Shown here: positions 51,058-60,144 of the stretch, piece by piece
How positions within the stretch are numbered: the stretch's first letter is position 1
Layout of the letters: the number at the start of each line of letters is the position of its first letter
NCBI RefSeq assembly: GCF_020736845.1
Contig: NZ_JAFFQR010000084.1
Location: forward strand, 72,764-136,763
Origin: Paenibacillus farraposensis
GTDB taxonomy: Bacteria > Bacillota > Bacilli > Paenibacillales > Paenibacillaceae
Direction: 5' to 3'
Length of the DNA stretch: 64,000 bases
The notes under the pieces: model-generated
Database searches by the model: none
Told to the model about the DNA's origin: nothing
The model's input: only the letters and a program-made list of their open reading frames with translations
Program-made: the position numbers and the translations under genes

Positions 51058-51309
51058 TTATTTTATTAAACCGATGTGGATCAGGAAATCGCTAAAGGGT
51101 TTGTACACGACCGCGATCCAATCCAGAGGCGTAGGAATAGTCCAGGCTAATGCCTTGGCGCTACTGATTCCGACTCCAAGAAGGAGAAGGATAGAAAACA
51201 ACCAAAGCTCTTTTTTCAGTCCCTTCTTCCACATATAGGGGACCTCGAATATGCTAATTGCAGCAGCGACCAGCAGTATTCCGATTATACTCACCACATG
51301 GGGCAGCAT
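51058..51309 (-). CDS. Small membrane protein of the germination operon
   Basis: 83 residues with two hydrophobic helices (VVSIIGILLVAAAISIFEV and LWLFSILLLLGVGISSAKAL) and a final amphipathic part. Small two-helix proteins (GerD/GerAD-like in position, not in sequence) often accompany gerA operons. ATG 51309 follows AAGGTGCTGAAAG. It lies between the gerAC gene and the decayed gerAB paralogue. Confidence 0.7.
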   Translation of the reverse strand: MLPHVVSIIGILLVAAAISIFEVPYMWKKGLKKELWLFSILLLLGVGISSAKALAWTIPTPLDWIAVVYKPFSDFLIHIGLIK

Positions 51310-51383
51310 CTTTCAGCACCTTCTTTTCCATGGGAATGGTCGATACAGGGGACAGGCCCCAAACTGGAGCCCGGTGTGCAAGC

Positions 51384-52589
51384 TTACTTCTTCAAATCCT
51401 GTATAAATGAGCTGCCAACTGTGCCCAAGCGCCGAATCTTGAAATCAACCTTGATATGGACGGGCAAGTCTGCAAAGTGCTCAAGGTCCCAATTTTTTTT
51501 CAGTGTCTTCCAGGCCTTCGGGTCAGCGCGATGAATGGCTTCACCGAATCCAAAAATGTCTGCTTTGTACAATTTTTGAGCTTTTCTGACGGTCGATTGC
51601 ATAATCTCTTCTATCTTTTCTTCCTCTCTCTTCTCAATGTCATAAATCGTACTCGCCTTGGTCAAATCCAGGCTGTTACACTCGACTTCTCCCACGTTGG
51701 CCTCAACCCGCACTTTAATATGGATTTGGGGCTCCTTCCTGTTGACGCTCCCTTTCATGGAGGTTTGGGTCCGAATGCTCTCCGTGACGACTTTGCCGCC
51801 GCCGGGGCAGGCCGCGAAGCCAACAGAGCTCTGCACTTTGCCGAGGATGAAGCTGTAGCCTCTACTTTCAGTTTCATTTAACCACCCGATTAATTTGTCT
51901 TTTCTGAATACAGCGAGTCCGGAATACTGTAAAAGGACGGGCGGTTCAATCATTTTGGCATTGCTGCTCGATTCTCCCATTTCTTTATTGCCAACGATCC
52001 GAAGTCCTGTCAAGACAGGCTGCCTTCCTTCACTGGTTAGAGCTGCAATCAATTCATCCAAGGTTACAGTCGTACTGGGTGACCAGTTTTTCTCTGACGA
52101 TTCCAGAGAGGAGAAAAGATTATTTGCTGGAATCGGGACCAAGGGTGTCATCATTTTTAACGTATCCTCCGCGCTGTTGTCCTTTGTTACCACAAGATAA
52201 AAATCGCTGCGGAATTCATTGTCTCTGGAGAGTAAATCCAGAGATTTGGCCATGCCTTCTGTGGCAACCGACTCACCGATGACGCATATGCGCAGGTGAG
52301 AAAAATACATTTTCCGGGGACTAATTGTTGTTATTTTTCGGATTGCTTCAAATATGGTATCGGCTTCGTCTGTATACAACGTGGCTGGAGCCCCTTGGCT
52401 TCCCCCTTTTTTGGATGATACCGCTCCAGGGTCCACGACCTGGACGGAGACCCGAAATCGATCCCCTTGCTTATCGATCCCCAAACCAACGACAATGGCC
52501 AGTTCGTTCAATTCCCTGCGGTTCCAACAGCCCGTTAGAAGCAAGACCAGTGTAAGAATCAGGAGCAGACAGGCTGACTTTTTTTTCAT
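51384..52589 (-). CDS. gerAC: Ger(x)C-family spore germination lipoprotein
   Basis: The C subunit of a germinant receptor. The signal peptide ends in a lipobox followed by the family hallmark (LLLTGCWNRRELNELAIV). Family blocks include VGLGIDKQGDRFRVSVQVVD, SPRKMYFSHLRICVIGES and the C-terminal KKNWDLEHFADLPVHIKVDF. ATG 52589 is preferred because AAAGGA abuts the upstream ATG 52604 with no spacer. It lies 30 bases after gerAA in the same direction. Confidence 0.88.
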   Translation of the reverse strand: MKKKSACLLLILTLVLLLTGCWNRRELNELAIVVGLGIDKQGDRFRVSVQVVDPGAVSSKKGGSQGAPATLYTDEADTIFEAIRKITTISPRKMYFSHLRICVIGESVATEGMAKSLDLLSRDNEFRSDFYLVVTKDNSAEDTLKMMTPLVPIPANNLFSSLESSEKNWSPSTTVTLDELIAALTSEGRQPVLTGLRIVGNKEMGESSSNAKMIEPPVLLQYSGLAVFRKDKLIGWLNETESRGYSFILGKVQSSVGFAACPGGGKVVTESIRTQTSMKGSVNRKEPQIHIKVRVEANVGEVECNSLDLTKASTIYDIEKREEEKIEEIMQSTVRKAQKLYKADIFGFGEAIHRADPKAWKTLKKNWDLEHFADLPVHIKVDFKIRRLGTVGSSFIQDLKK

Positions 52590-52634
52590 AGTTGTCCATT
52601 CCATTCCTTTCTATTTATGTCCTGCACTCTCGAG

Positions 52635-54230
52635 TTAATCCCGCGATTCTCGGGGCGGGGTGCTGTTTCGGCGCTTCACGTTCTTCTGATTGATTAACCG
52701 GGGACGTGAAATCATCATCCAGTGAGGAAGCCGAAATAATGTATCCTTGGTATCCGTCGGTACTATAGGTGCAAAAGGTGTCATATATGGGATGCCAAAC
52801 GAACGCAGGCTGCACATATGCAGGATGAGGGCAATGCCTCCGACGATAATCCCGAACAATCCGAATGAAGCGGCCAGTCCCATCAAGGGGAAGCGCAGTA
52901 TACGAAAAGCGATGGACATATTATAGGCAGGAAGGACGAAGCTTGAAATCGCGGTGATGGATACGACAATAACCATCACCGCTGATACGATCCCGGCTTC
53001 GACAGCCGCTTGTCCGATCACAAGCGTGCCTACGATAGAGACGGCCGCTCCGATATACTTGGGCATTCGGACGCCGGCTTCCCGCAGTATTTCAAAAGTG
53101 AATTCCATCATGACCGCTTCGATAAAGGCGGGAAAAGGTACGGCTTCCCTTTGTGCCGCCAGACCGATCAGCAGCGGGGTTGGGAGCATCTCCTGATGAA
53201 ACGTAGTAATGGCCACATACAAGGACGGCCCGAGCAGGGAAATAAAGAGCCCGATGTAACGCAGAACCCGGATTAAGCTGCTGATGTCGGCACGCTGATA
53301 ATAATCCTCAGCAGCATGCAGGAAGGAAACAAATAGTGCAGGTACGATAAGGACATAGGGAGTCCCATCCACCAAGATGGCAATCTTTCCTTCTAAAAGC
53401 TCGGCTGCGATGACGTCCGGACGTTCGGAGTGGTACACTGTCGGAAAAGGGGTAAATGTCTCGTCCTGGATTAACTCCTCGATATACCCGCTTTCGAGAA
53501 TGCTATCTACATCAATACGATTCAGCCGCTCATGCACTTCTGCGACCAACTTATCGTTCGCGATGCTTTTGATGTACATGACAGCGACATCCGTCTTGGT
53601 CACGCGGCCGATTTGTTTCGTCTCCAACCACAGATTCGGATCTTTAATTTTACGCCGGAGCAAGGCCGTATTCGTGCGCAGTGTTTCCGAAAATCCTTCC
53701 CGCGGCCCGCGAACGACATTTTCTGAGGCAGGCTCGGTAACCCCTCTATCCTTCCATCCCCTTGCGCTGGCTACGATTCCCTGTGTCTGCCCGTCAATTA
53801 AAATGACAGCATCTCCAGACAACAGAGCGTTATATAGGTTTTTAAAGTCGGTAATATCATGGATGTCACCGATGGTCAGGGCGTGATCTTTCAAAATTTG
53901 CATGATATTAGAGGAGGTTTGAATCCTGTCTTCTACGTCCCCGGAAAGGCTGTTATCCAGCATCATTGACTCCATGATGAAGTCGGAGACTATATTTTTA
54001 TCCGCCAAACCGTCGGTATAGAGAATTGCGATGATTTGGTCACCATCCTTGCCGATGCGAACTTCTCTGATGATGATGTCGGTGCTGTTACCTACGGTTT
54101 GTCTGATCCGCTGAAGATTCTGTTCAAGATTTGCACTGAGCGCTTCCCCTGAATGTACAGATTTACTCTCGCTGTGCTGAACCAGCGGCTTTTTAAATTT
54201 GTTAAGGGGGCTTCTTTTCCGAAAACGCAT
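52635..54230 (-). CDS. gerAA: GerAA-type spore germination protein
   Basis: 531 residues of the A subunit of a germinant receptor. The soluble N-terminal half carries NLQRIRQTVGNSTDIIIREV and the strongly conserved GDAVILIDGQTQGIVASARG, VTEPASENVVRGPREGFSET and LRRKIKDPNLWLE. The C-terminal half holds four to five membrane helices, including YVAITTFHQEMLPTPLLIGL and PFPAFIEAVMMEFTFEILRE. ATG 54230 follows GAGGGAGAACGTTC. It is the first gene of the operon gerAA-gerAC-small-gerAB'-gerAB, presumably forespore-expressed. Confidence 0.9.
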   Translation of the reverse strand: MRFRKRSPLNKFKKPLVQHSESKSVHSGEALSANLEQNLQRIRQTVGNSTDIIIREVRIGKDGDQIIAILYTDGLADKNIVSDFIMESMMLDNSLSGDVEDRIQTSSNIMQILKDHALTIGDIHDITDFKNLYNALLSGDAVILIDGQTQGIVASARGWKDRGVTEPASENVVRGPREGFSETLRTNTALLRRKIKDPNLWLETKQIGRVTKTDVAVMYIKSIANDKLVAEVHERLNRIDVDSILESGYIEELIQDETFTPFPTVYHSERPDVIAAELLEGKIAILVDGTPYVLIVPALFVSFLHAAEDYYQRADISSLIRVLRYIGLFISLLGPSLYVAITTFHQEMLPTPLLIGLAAQREAVPFPAFIEAVMMEFTFEILREAGVRMPKYIGAAVSIVGTLVIGQAAVEAGIVSAVMVIVVSITAISSFVLPAYNMSIAFRILRFPLMGLAASFGLFGIIVGGIALILHMCSLRSFGIPYMTPFAPIVPTDTKDTLFRLPHWMMISRPRLINQKNVKRRNSTPPRESRD

Positions 54231-54385
54231 GAACGTTCTCCCTCTCTTTTGAGGATACTTTTAATCCAGTATAGACACAGGTGCCTCCTGATAAACTTCT
54301 TGCTGGAATTTTGAGAGGAAAGAGGAAGGAGTATGAAAAAGACCTCCTTCACAAGAGTGAAAGAGGTTTTAGACATCTATAACCA

Positions 54386-54727
54386 TTACAATTTAGGATT
54401 TTTCCCATATTGATTGTCGCCAGGGTGACTGTCTAAGCATTCGAATACAAGCAGAACAATGCTACCGAAAGGGACCAGAGCGATCAAAATCCACCAACCG
54501 CTTTTGCCCGTGTCGTGAAGTCTGCGGACAAGAACTGCCAGAGACGGTAACAAAACAGCCAAGCTATAGATTAGTGTCAATACAAAAGGTAGTCCCAAGA
54601 GGAAATCCATCAAGTATAATACCAAGCAAGCTATCGCATTGAACAGAGCAAACATCCAGTATTCAGTACGTCTTGCTCTGCCTTGAAATCCTATATAGTT
54701 TTGCAGCACTTTTAAATACCATTGCAT
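54386..54727 (-). CDS. DUF805 family membrane protein
   Basis: 113 residues with three hydrophobic helices and the DUF805 hallmarks [17 protein letters not shown] near the start and [15 protein letters not shown] before the last helix. ATG 54727 follows AGGAGGTGAAAATAT. The function of the family is unknown. It is monocistronic. Confidence 0.88.
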   Translation of the reverse strand: MQWYLKVLQNYIGFQGRARRTEYWMFALFNAIACLVLYLMDFLLGLPFVLTLIYSLAVLLPSLAVLVRRLHDTGKSGWWILIALVPFGSIVLLVFECLDSHPGDNQYGKNPKL

Positions 54728-54909
54728 ATATTTTCACCTCCTAATGAAGTTTCGCAATACATTTATTATCGTTAATAATTAAATAAATAATTTATAAAAA
54801 TATAAAATTACATATTGAATTTCCCATACCCATTGCATAATATAAAGGTACGGTTAACCGCCAGGTTTGAATCGTCCCTCTTAACAGAAGGGAGTATTTC
54901 TCTATAATT

Positions 54910-54923
54910 TGAAAGCGCTTTAA
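54910..54923 (+). promoter_or_regulatory. cre-like site upstream of arabinanase
   Basis: TGAAAGCGCTTTAA matches the CcpA catabolite-response consensus at all but one position. It lies 131 bases before the arabinanase start in the 326-base gap after DUF805. Otherwise the gap is AT-rich with no clear promoter. Confidence 0.65.
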
Positions 54924-55053
54924 TTATTATTGGGAGGTGATATCGACAATGAATTAAATTGTTAAAGAGGCTAATAAAAATATAAGCCTGACCGCCTTAC
55001 TTTATAGAGCCTTAATTTATCAGGTATATTCAAAAATGAGGGGAGACTAGTTT

Positions 55054-57489
55054 ATGAAAAAATTATTCTTTCGCAAGGTAACGGCAGCTTCTTTGGCAGG
55101 TGCGCTGCTGTTGCCCGCCTCTTTTGCGGGCGCCGAACAAACGCTCAATCCGGATGCAGATGCAGTTCAAGCTGCGGGGCAGATTATCCTAATGGATCAA
55201 AGCCAGGAGAACATTACAATTCAAAGCAAAAAGACTGTTTCTTTCAAGGAAACTTCCGTACATGATCCATCCATTCTGAAAGTGAAGGATACATTTTATA
55301 TTTTTGGTTCCCATCTTGCGGCTGCCAAGTCCAAGGAGCTCATGAATTGGGATACGATTGCCACAGGAGTGGCGAATGGTAATGTATTGATTCCCAACGT
55401 CAAAGAGGAATTAAAAGAAGCGCTGGATTGGGCGCAGACAGACACGCTGTGGGCAGCGGATGTTATTCAACTGGCCGATGGCAAGTTTTATATGTACTAT
55501 AACGCCTGCAAGGGGGATTCTCCGCGTTCAGCCATGGGTGTAGCAGTTGCCGACAAAATTGAAGGGCCTTATAAGAATAAAGGCATTTTCCTGAAATCCG
55601 GCATGTGGGGTCAACCGGGTGCGGATGGCACGATCTATGATGCTACCAAGCATCCGAATGTTGTGGACCCGGATACTTTTTATGATAAGAACGGCAAGCT
55701 GTGGATGGTATATGGCTCTTACTCGGGAGGCATCTTCATTCTGAAGATGGATGAAAAAACAGGGAAACCGCTGTCCGGCCAAGGATACGGGAAAAAGCTG
55801 ACAGGCGGTAACCATGCCCGTATGGAAGGGCCGTACATACAGTACAGTCCGGAAACGGATTATTACTACTTATTCCTGTCTTATGGCGGCTTATCGGCAG
55901 ATGGCGGCTACAACCTTCGTGTGGCCCGATCCAAAACCCCGGATGGTCCATACTACGATGCCGAAGGCAACGACATGATCAAGGTTAAGGCGAATCCAGA
56001 CAAGCCTCTTTTTGATGACGCTTCTATTGAACCGTATGGAGTCAAGCTGATAGGCAATTACCTGATTCCAAGAGAAATTGGCGATCCGGGTACAGGACTG
56101 GGTACAGGGTATGTTTCACCCGGACATAACTCCGCTTATTACGATCCCAAGACGAAAAAGCATTTTTTGATTTTCCACTCCCGTTTCCCGGGTAGAGGCG
56201 AGCAGTTTGAAGTGAGAGTACATGAAATATTCATGAACGCTGACGGTTGGCCCGTAATTGCCCCTTATCGTTATTCGGGGGATGAGGATTCCCTGAAAAA
56301 GCTGTCGGAGAAGGATGTCCTCGGTCAATACTCGTATGTCAATCACGGGAAAGAAATCTCGGCCAATATTAAGCAAGCTGTGACCGTTAGTTTGGAAAGC
56401 GGTGGGAGGTTGTCTGGGGGAGCGAATGGTACATGGAAGCTTTGCACAGGCAATCAACTGGAGATTACAGCGGATGGTACGAAGTACAAAGGTGTATTCC
56501 TGCGCCACCGTGACCCAGACACAGGCAAGAAGACGCTTGCTTTCACTGCTCTATCCTCCAAGGGTGTTGCGATCTGGGGGACGTTAAAGACTGAGCTGAA
56601 GGCCAACAAAATTGTGGCTGCTGTGCAGAAGGATCTGAATCTGGGTGATTTGAGCAATGTTTTATATCATTTGACGCTGCCTACTCAGGCCGCACAGGAT
56701 ACCACTATTTCGTGGGAGTCCTCTCGCCCTGAGAACATTTCCGTGACAGGTGCAGTGTACCGTCCCAAAGCGGGCTCTCAGCCTGTAGCAGTCACATTGA
56801 CAGCGACTATTAAGAAGGACAAGGCAATAGCGAAGAAAAACTTTGCAGCCATTGTTCCCGCACAGGCTCAAGGTTCACAGCTTGCGCGCTATTCATGGAG
56901 CGAAGATCAAGGGACACGGGTCGTGGACAGCACCTATAACCATTTTGACGGCAACATATATGGTGGTGCGGCATGGGATAAAGACGGAAAGATTGGCGGC
57001 GCCCTTGTGCTGGACGGCAAGGATGGCTACGTGCAGCTGCCGGCTACGGTAACAGATGCGGAGGATTTTACCTTTTCCGCTTGGGTAAACTGGAAGGGCG
57101 GCGGAGCTTGGCAGCGGATTTTTGACTTCGGCAATGGCCTGGCCCGCCATTTGTTCTTGACCCCTTCTCAAGGAAGCGGTGTACTCCAGTTTACAATTCA
57201 TGAGGGAACGGATCAAAGCCTGCTTTCCAAAGCACCATTGCCTGCAAACCAGTGGACGCATGTGGCGGTTACATTGGAGGGAAATACCGGGAAGCTGTAT
57301 GTAAATGGTGAGGAAGTAGCTGTTAATGACAGCATTACCTTTAATCCAAAAGAGCTGCTGACGAGCGAAGCTTATCTCGGCAAAAGCCGCTTTGCTGCCG
57401 ATGCGTACTTTAACGGCAGTCTGGATGAGGTGCAAATCTATAATAAAGCGCTAACAGCAGAGGAAATTAAAGAACTGTCTAAGCAGTAA
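55054..57489 (+). CDS. Secreted endo-1,5-alpha-L-arabinanase (GH43) with C-terminal lectin domain
   Basis: 811 residues with a signal peptide (basic start, LAGALLLPASFAGA). The GH43 propeller (about 60-390) shows the catalytic acids: Asp in SVHDPSILKVKDTFYIFGSH near 70, Asp in VVDPDTFYDKNGKLWMVYG near 205 and Glu in HARMEGPYIQYSP near 257. An endo-arabinanase C-terminal beta domain follows (about 395-510), then an Ig-like atrophied domain (TTISWESSRPENISVTG) and a LamG/concanavalin-like domain (about 610-805, ending DEVQIYNKALTAEEIKEL). It hydrolyses arabinan side chains of pectin and so complements the pectate lyase. The cre-like site suggests glucose repression. Confidence 0.92.
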   Translation: MKKLFFRKVTAASLAGALLLPASFAGAEQTLNPDADAVQAAGQIILMDQSQENITIQSKKTVSFKETSVHDPSILKVKDTFYIFGSHLAAAKSKELMNWDTIATGVANGNVLIPNVKEELKEALDWAQTDTLWAADVIQLADGKFYMYYNACKGDSPRSAMGVAVADKIEGPYKNKGIFLKSGMWGQPGADGTIYDATKHPNVVDPDTFYDKNGKLWMVYGSYSGGIFILKMDEKTGKPLSGQGYGKKLTGGNHARMEGPYIQYSPETDYYYLFLSYGGLSADGGYNLRVARSKTPDGPYYDAEGNDMIKVKANPDKPLFDDASIEPYGVKLIGNYLIPREIGDPGTGLGTGYVSPGHNSAYYDPKTKKHFLIFHSRFPGRGEQFEVRVHEIFMNADGWPVIAPYRYSGDEDSLKKLSEKDVLGQYSYVNHGKEISANIKQAVTVSLESGGRLSGGANGTWKLCTGNQLEITADGTKYKGVFLRHRDPDTGKKTLAFTALSSKGVAIWGTLKTELKANKIVAAVQKDLNLGDLSNVLYHLTLPTQAAQDTTISWESSRPENISVTGAVYRPKAGSQPVAVTLTATIKKDKAIAKKNFAAIVPAQAQGSQLARYSWSEDQGTRVVDSTYNHFDGNIYGGAAWDKDGKIGGALVLDGKDGYVQLPATVTDAEDFTFSAWVNWKGGGAWQRIFDFGNGLARHLFLTPSQGSGVLQFTIHEGTDQSLLSKAPLPANQWTHVAVTLEGNTGKLYVNGEEVAVNDSITFNPKELLTSEAYLGKSRFAADAYFNGSLDEVQIYNKALTAEEIKELSKQ

Positions 57490-57519
57490 TTCGGAAATAT
57501 GAATATGAGCTGATTACAT

Positions 57520-57559
57520 GCAGGAGAGGGGAATTTTTTTTAAGATGCCCGTCTCCTGC
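57520..57559 (+). terminator. Hairpin after arabinanase gene
   Basis: GCAGGAGA (57520-57527) pairs with TCTCCTGC (57552-57559), extended by GGG/CCC. The T run lies in the loop, with a looser T-rich tract 15 bases further on, so termination is likely but atypical. Confidence 0.55.
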
Positions 57560-57738
57560 GAATATGCGTTGCATTTTTATTTTTTGTGCACTGGTATAAT
57601 ATGAAACAATGGAGGATATAATGTTTTAGGTAGGCGCTGATGTTTGATTTTCAAAGGTTGACTTTCGTCTCATGATTATGGCTAAAAACTCCATAGAGAA
57701 TAAGAGCACTCTGCATAATTTTAATTTCACCAGTGCTT

Positions 57739-57767
57739 GCGTTTTCAATACACTTATGGTAATATGA
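57739..57767 (+). promoter_or_regulatory. Candidate promoter of the cold shock gene
   Basis: TTGCGT (57739-57744) and TAATAT (57762-57767) with a 17-base spacer. It would give a leader of about 125 bases before the csp start. Confidence 0.45.
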
Positions 57768-57791
57768 GTATATTGAATTATGACCTGTGAT

Positions 57792-57853
57792 TTCACATAT
57801 TGTAGAGGGTTATTGTTTAGGTTGAAATAACCTTGTGCAATATGTGAATTTTT
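57792..57853 (+). promoter_or_regulatory. Long hairpin in the csp 5' leader
   Basis: TTCACATATTG (57792-57802) pairs exactly with CAATATGTGAA (57838-57848); a second inner stem GGTTATT/AATAACC lies in the loop. TTTTTATTT follows, so the element has the form of an intrinsic terminator placed between promoter and gene. Confidence 0.6.
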
Positions 57854-57901
57854 ATTTGTAAAAAAATAAAGGTCATATAAATATATTTTGGAGGTAATTC
57901 C

Positions 57902-58102
57902 ATGCAAACAGGTACAGTTAAATGGTTTAACGCAGAAAAAGGTTTCGGCTTCATCGAAGTTGAAGGTGGAAGCGATGTATTCGTACACTTCTCCGCAATC
58001 CAAGGCGATGGTTTCAAAACTTTGGACGAAGGCCAACGCGTAGAATTCAACGTAGTTGAAGGAAACCGTGGACCACAAGCTGAGAACGTTGTAAAACTGT
58101 AA
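57902..58102 (+). CDS. cspA: Cold shock protein (CspA family)
   Basis: 66 residues, the standard size of a single cold shock domain. RNP1 KGFGFIEV and RNP2 VFVHFSAI are both present within a five-strand barrel start ([17 protein letters not shown]). It binds single-stranded RNA/DNA and acts as an RNA chaperone. ATG 57902 follows TTGGAGGTAATTCC. The long structured leader upstream fits cold-regulated expression. A terminator separates it from the YdjO-like gene. Confidence 0.96.
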   Translation: MQTGTVKWFNAEKGFGFIEVEGGSDVFVHFSAIQGDGFKTLDEGQRVEFNVVEGNRGPQAENVVKL

Positions 58103-58122
58103 TTTTACATTACAGTCTACTT

Positions 58123-58160
58123 CAGATGCCCCGAACATAGTGTTTGGGGCATCTGTTTTT
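58123..58160 (+). terminator. Rho-independent terminator of csp
   Basis: CAGATGCCCC (58123-58132) pairs with GGGGCATCTG (58146-58155), followed by five T. Confidence 0.9.
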
Positions 58161-58234
58161 ATCTGTTTGCAAGGCCGTTTTTGAACTGATTACATCTTAT
58201 CGCTTTATAAATCATGAAGAAAGAGGGATGTTAT

Positions 58235-58450
58235 ATGTACAATTCACGGAAAAAACCAATGGATGAGATTCCTGAGGAAATTACAGCTGTCTGGAATTGC
58301 GCCAGTGATACATGCAACGGATGGATGCGAGATAACTTCGCTTTTTCAGTCGAGCCGACCTGCCCCATTTGCGGTTCTGTCATGGTGAAGGGCGAGAAAA
58401 AGCTGACTGTATTAAATAATACGAGCTTTAATCATACCAAGCATTCCTAA
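58235..58450 (+). CDS. ydjO: YdjO-like cysteine-containing small protein
   Basis: 71 residues from ATG 58235 (AAAGAGGGATGTT upstream; the earlier ATG 58214 lacks a site). The NCASDTCNGWMRDN and PTCPICGSVM motifs give four cysteines arranged as a zinc ribbon-like knuckle, as in Bacillus YdjO. YdjO-like genes are often linked to cold shock genes in Bacillales, as here. The function is unknown. Confidence 0.8.
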   Translation: MYNSRKKPMDEIPEEITAVWNCASDTCNGWMRDNFAFSVEPTCPICGSVMVKGEKKLTVLNNTSFNHTKHS

Positions 58451-58471
58451 ACGGATATATGTTTGTTGTAA

Positions 58472-58513
58472 AAGATGCCCCAAGGCCGCTAACGGCGCTG
58501 AGGCGTCTTTTTT
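58472..58513 (+). terminator. Rho-independent terminator
   Basis: AAGATGCC (58472-58479) pairs with GGCGTCTT (58502-58509), followed by T6, after the YdjO-like gene. Confidence 0.8.
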
Positions 58514-58599
58514 GTTTTATAGAGAACACACCGTCTATTGTTGCCTTTACATATGAATGGTCAGCTTTTTAATAATGGCTTGGAGAAGTTGGAGATAGT

Positions 58600-58722
58600 A
58601 TGCTCAGTAAGGTGGAATTAAATCCGGGTAGCGCTTCGCAAAATACACCGTGGCCACTTCGTTCGAAAGGAATCAGCTTTGATCTGACTGACAGGGTTGG
58701 CAAACAGCAGTTCCCCAAATGA
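58600..58722 (+). CDS. Hypothetical 40-residue peptide
   Basis: ATG 58600 follows TTGGAGATAGT and runs to TGA 58722. The product, MLSKVELNPGSASQNTPWPL onward, is polar and without a membrane segment. It is followed 47 bases later by an exceptionally strong 16-bp terminator hairpin, which supports a transcribed unit here. I do not recognise it, and a frameshifted remnant is possible. Confidence 0.35.
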   Translation: MLSKVELNPGSASQNTPWPLRSKGISFDLTDRVGKQQFPK

Positions 58723-58768
58723 AGTTACGAGTTGCGGGCGATCTGTATAGGCTTGTTTGATGTACACG

Positions 58769-58824
58769 AACCATAAGCCTGTCCCTTGCTGCTGTGAAAG
58801 CAGAGGACAGGCTTATGGTTTTCC
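58769..58824 (+). terminator. 16-bp perfect inverted repeat, terminator
   Basis: AACCATAAGCCTGTCC (58769-58784) is exactly complementary to GGACAGGCTTATGGTT (58805-58820), followed by TTCCC. The plain T run is short, but the stem is very stable. Confidence 0.65.
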
Positions 58825-58907
58825 CGATCCGTACAGGGAAGCCGGACGGAAATTTATTCACATGGAGTGGCAATGTCTAATTAACAAATGATACTTAATA
58901 AAGCAGT

Positions 58908-59519
58908 TTATCTTTGGAATGCAACTTCTTTAGCGTGATCCTTGGCCGCATCTTCTTTAGCATGATCTTTGAATGCATCTTCTTTAGCATGATGCTTGGC
59001 TGCATCCGCTTTAGCATGATCCTTGAATTCATCCGCTTTATCCCATTCTACCGGTGACTTGGACGGTTTAACGCCGTTCACTATATCTGTTACCCTTTGT
59101 TCCAGATTAGAGACACGGTGGTTATATTTGGCGTCTGTAATCTTGCCGTTTTGTTTTTCCTCAGACAGTTTTGCTTTTATATCAGAAACCATCACATCAA
59201 TAACAGAATTCACGCTCACGCCTTGTGCTTCAGCAATTGCTGCGAGTGTTTTACCTGATTTCAACTGTGCCTTCAACTCGCTAGAGGATAATTTCAATAC
59301 TTCCAGAAGAGCTTTGTGCTCAGCAAAATTTCCCCCTCTGATGACATGCCAGTTAGCGTCGCCATGGTTACCTTTATGTGCCTGGATTTTATCTACAATT
59401 GGAGCCTTCTCAGGTGTAAATGAGGCAGCATGGGCTGCGCCAGTTGAGTATAGTGCTCCACCTCCTAAAAATGCCAATGCCATCGTTCCTGCCAAAATCG
59501 CTTTCTTAGTGTTCTTCAT
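58908..59519 (-). CDS. Secreted helical protein with His/Lys/Asp repeat tail
   Basis: 203 residues from ATG 59519, behind AAAGGTGG. The signal peptide (KNTKKAILAGTMALAFLGG, cut after AHA) is followed by a helical module (LLEVLKLSSSELKAQLKSGK, TLAAIAEAQGVSVNSVIDVM, SEEKQNGKITDAKYNHRVSN) like that of the small secreted protein at 48662. The C terminus is a degenerate tandem repeat with an about ten-residue period built on KDHAKEDA (six to seven copies), rich in His, Asp and Lys. This could bind metal or polymer. The function is unknown. Confidence 0.75.
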   Translation of the reverse strand: MKNTKKAILAGTMALAFLGGGALYSTGAAHAASFTPEKAPIVDKIQAHKGNHGDANWHVIRGGNFAEHKALLEVLKLSSSELKAQLKSGKTLAAIAEAQGVSVNSVIDVMVSDIKAKLSEEKQNGKITDAKYNHRVSNLEQRVTDIVNGVKPSKSPVEWDKADEFKDHAKADAAKHHAKEDAFKDHAKEDAAKDHAKEVAFQR

Positions 59520-59654
59520 CTCATTTTCCACCTTTCGGTTATGGTTTGTTTGGTACGAATACATCATAAGATATCAACATGAATACTAACTTAGCGTAAG
59601 CTGAGCATTTGCTGAATGAAATTTGGATAATATGACTAGAAGTTTAAAATATAC

Positions 59655-59686
59655 TTGTATTATGTGTATTAAGTGATATAATACAC
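59655..59686 (+). promoter_or_regulatory. Promoter with overlapping operator of the ytr-like operon
   Basis: TTGTAT (59655-59660) and TATAAT (59677-59682), 16-base spacer. GTGTATTA (59664-59671) and TAATACAC (59679-59686) form an inverted repeat covering the spacer and -10 box, suited to autorepression by the GntR-type regulator encoded just downstream. Confidence 0.65.
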
Positions 59687-59727
59687 TACAGGCATGAAAG
59701 ATTCAGCCGATTTAGGGGGAAACACCC

Positions 59728-60144
59728 ATGGAAGAGCAACGGGTTGGCTCGTTTCGGTTTTTAATTGACTTTAGCCAGCCATTATATGAACAAGTATTGA
59801 ATCAGGTACGAAGCTCCATCGCCAAAGGGGAGATTGAAATGGGGAGCAAAATGCCGTCTGTTCGTGATCTGGCACAGGAATTGCGCATGAATCCGAATAC
59901 TGTGATGCGGGCATATCAGGAGTTGGAGCGGGACGGACTGACAGAGAAGCGGCGCGGCCTGGGCACCTATGTCACATCGTCCAGTGAGCGGATTAACAGC
60001 TTCCGGGAGCAGCTGGCTAGGACGTATATCGATCAGTTCCTCGGGCAGATGAGCAGTCTGGGACTATCCTGGGAGGATGTACAGCAGTATATAAGCAGCA
60101 AGCAGAGCGGGAATGATGAGAAAGGAGGCGGCGAAAGGGCATGA
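59728..60144 (+). CDS. YtrA-subfamily GntR regulator
   Basis: 138 residues: a winged helix (QPLYEQVLNQVRSSIAKGEI, MPSVRDLAQELRMNPNTVMR, AYQELERDGLTEKRRGLGTY) with only a short C-terminal tail, the mark of the YtrA subfamily. It probably represses its own operon through the palindrome at 59664-59686. Related operons respond to wall-active antibiotics in Bacillus; that role is inferred by analogy. Its stop overlaps the ATPase start by four bases. Confidence 0.88.
   Translation: MEEQRVGSFRFLIDFSQPLYEQVLNQVRSSIAKGEIEMGSKMPSVRDLAQELRMNPNTVMRAYQELERDGLTEKRRGLGTYVTSSSERINSFREQLARTYIDQFLGQMSSLGLSWEDVQQYISSKQSGNDEKGGGERA

Noticed and set aside
57626-58138. 170-codon open frame antisense to the cold shock gene
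   Set aside because: It mirrors the csp coding region and its leader, has no ribosome binding site and no domain-like pattern; cspA on the plus strand is certain.
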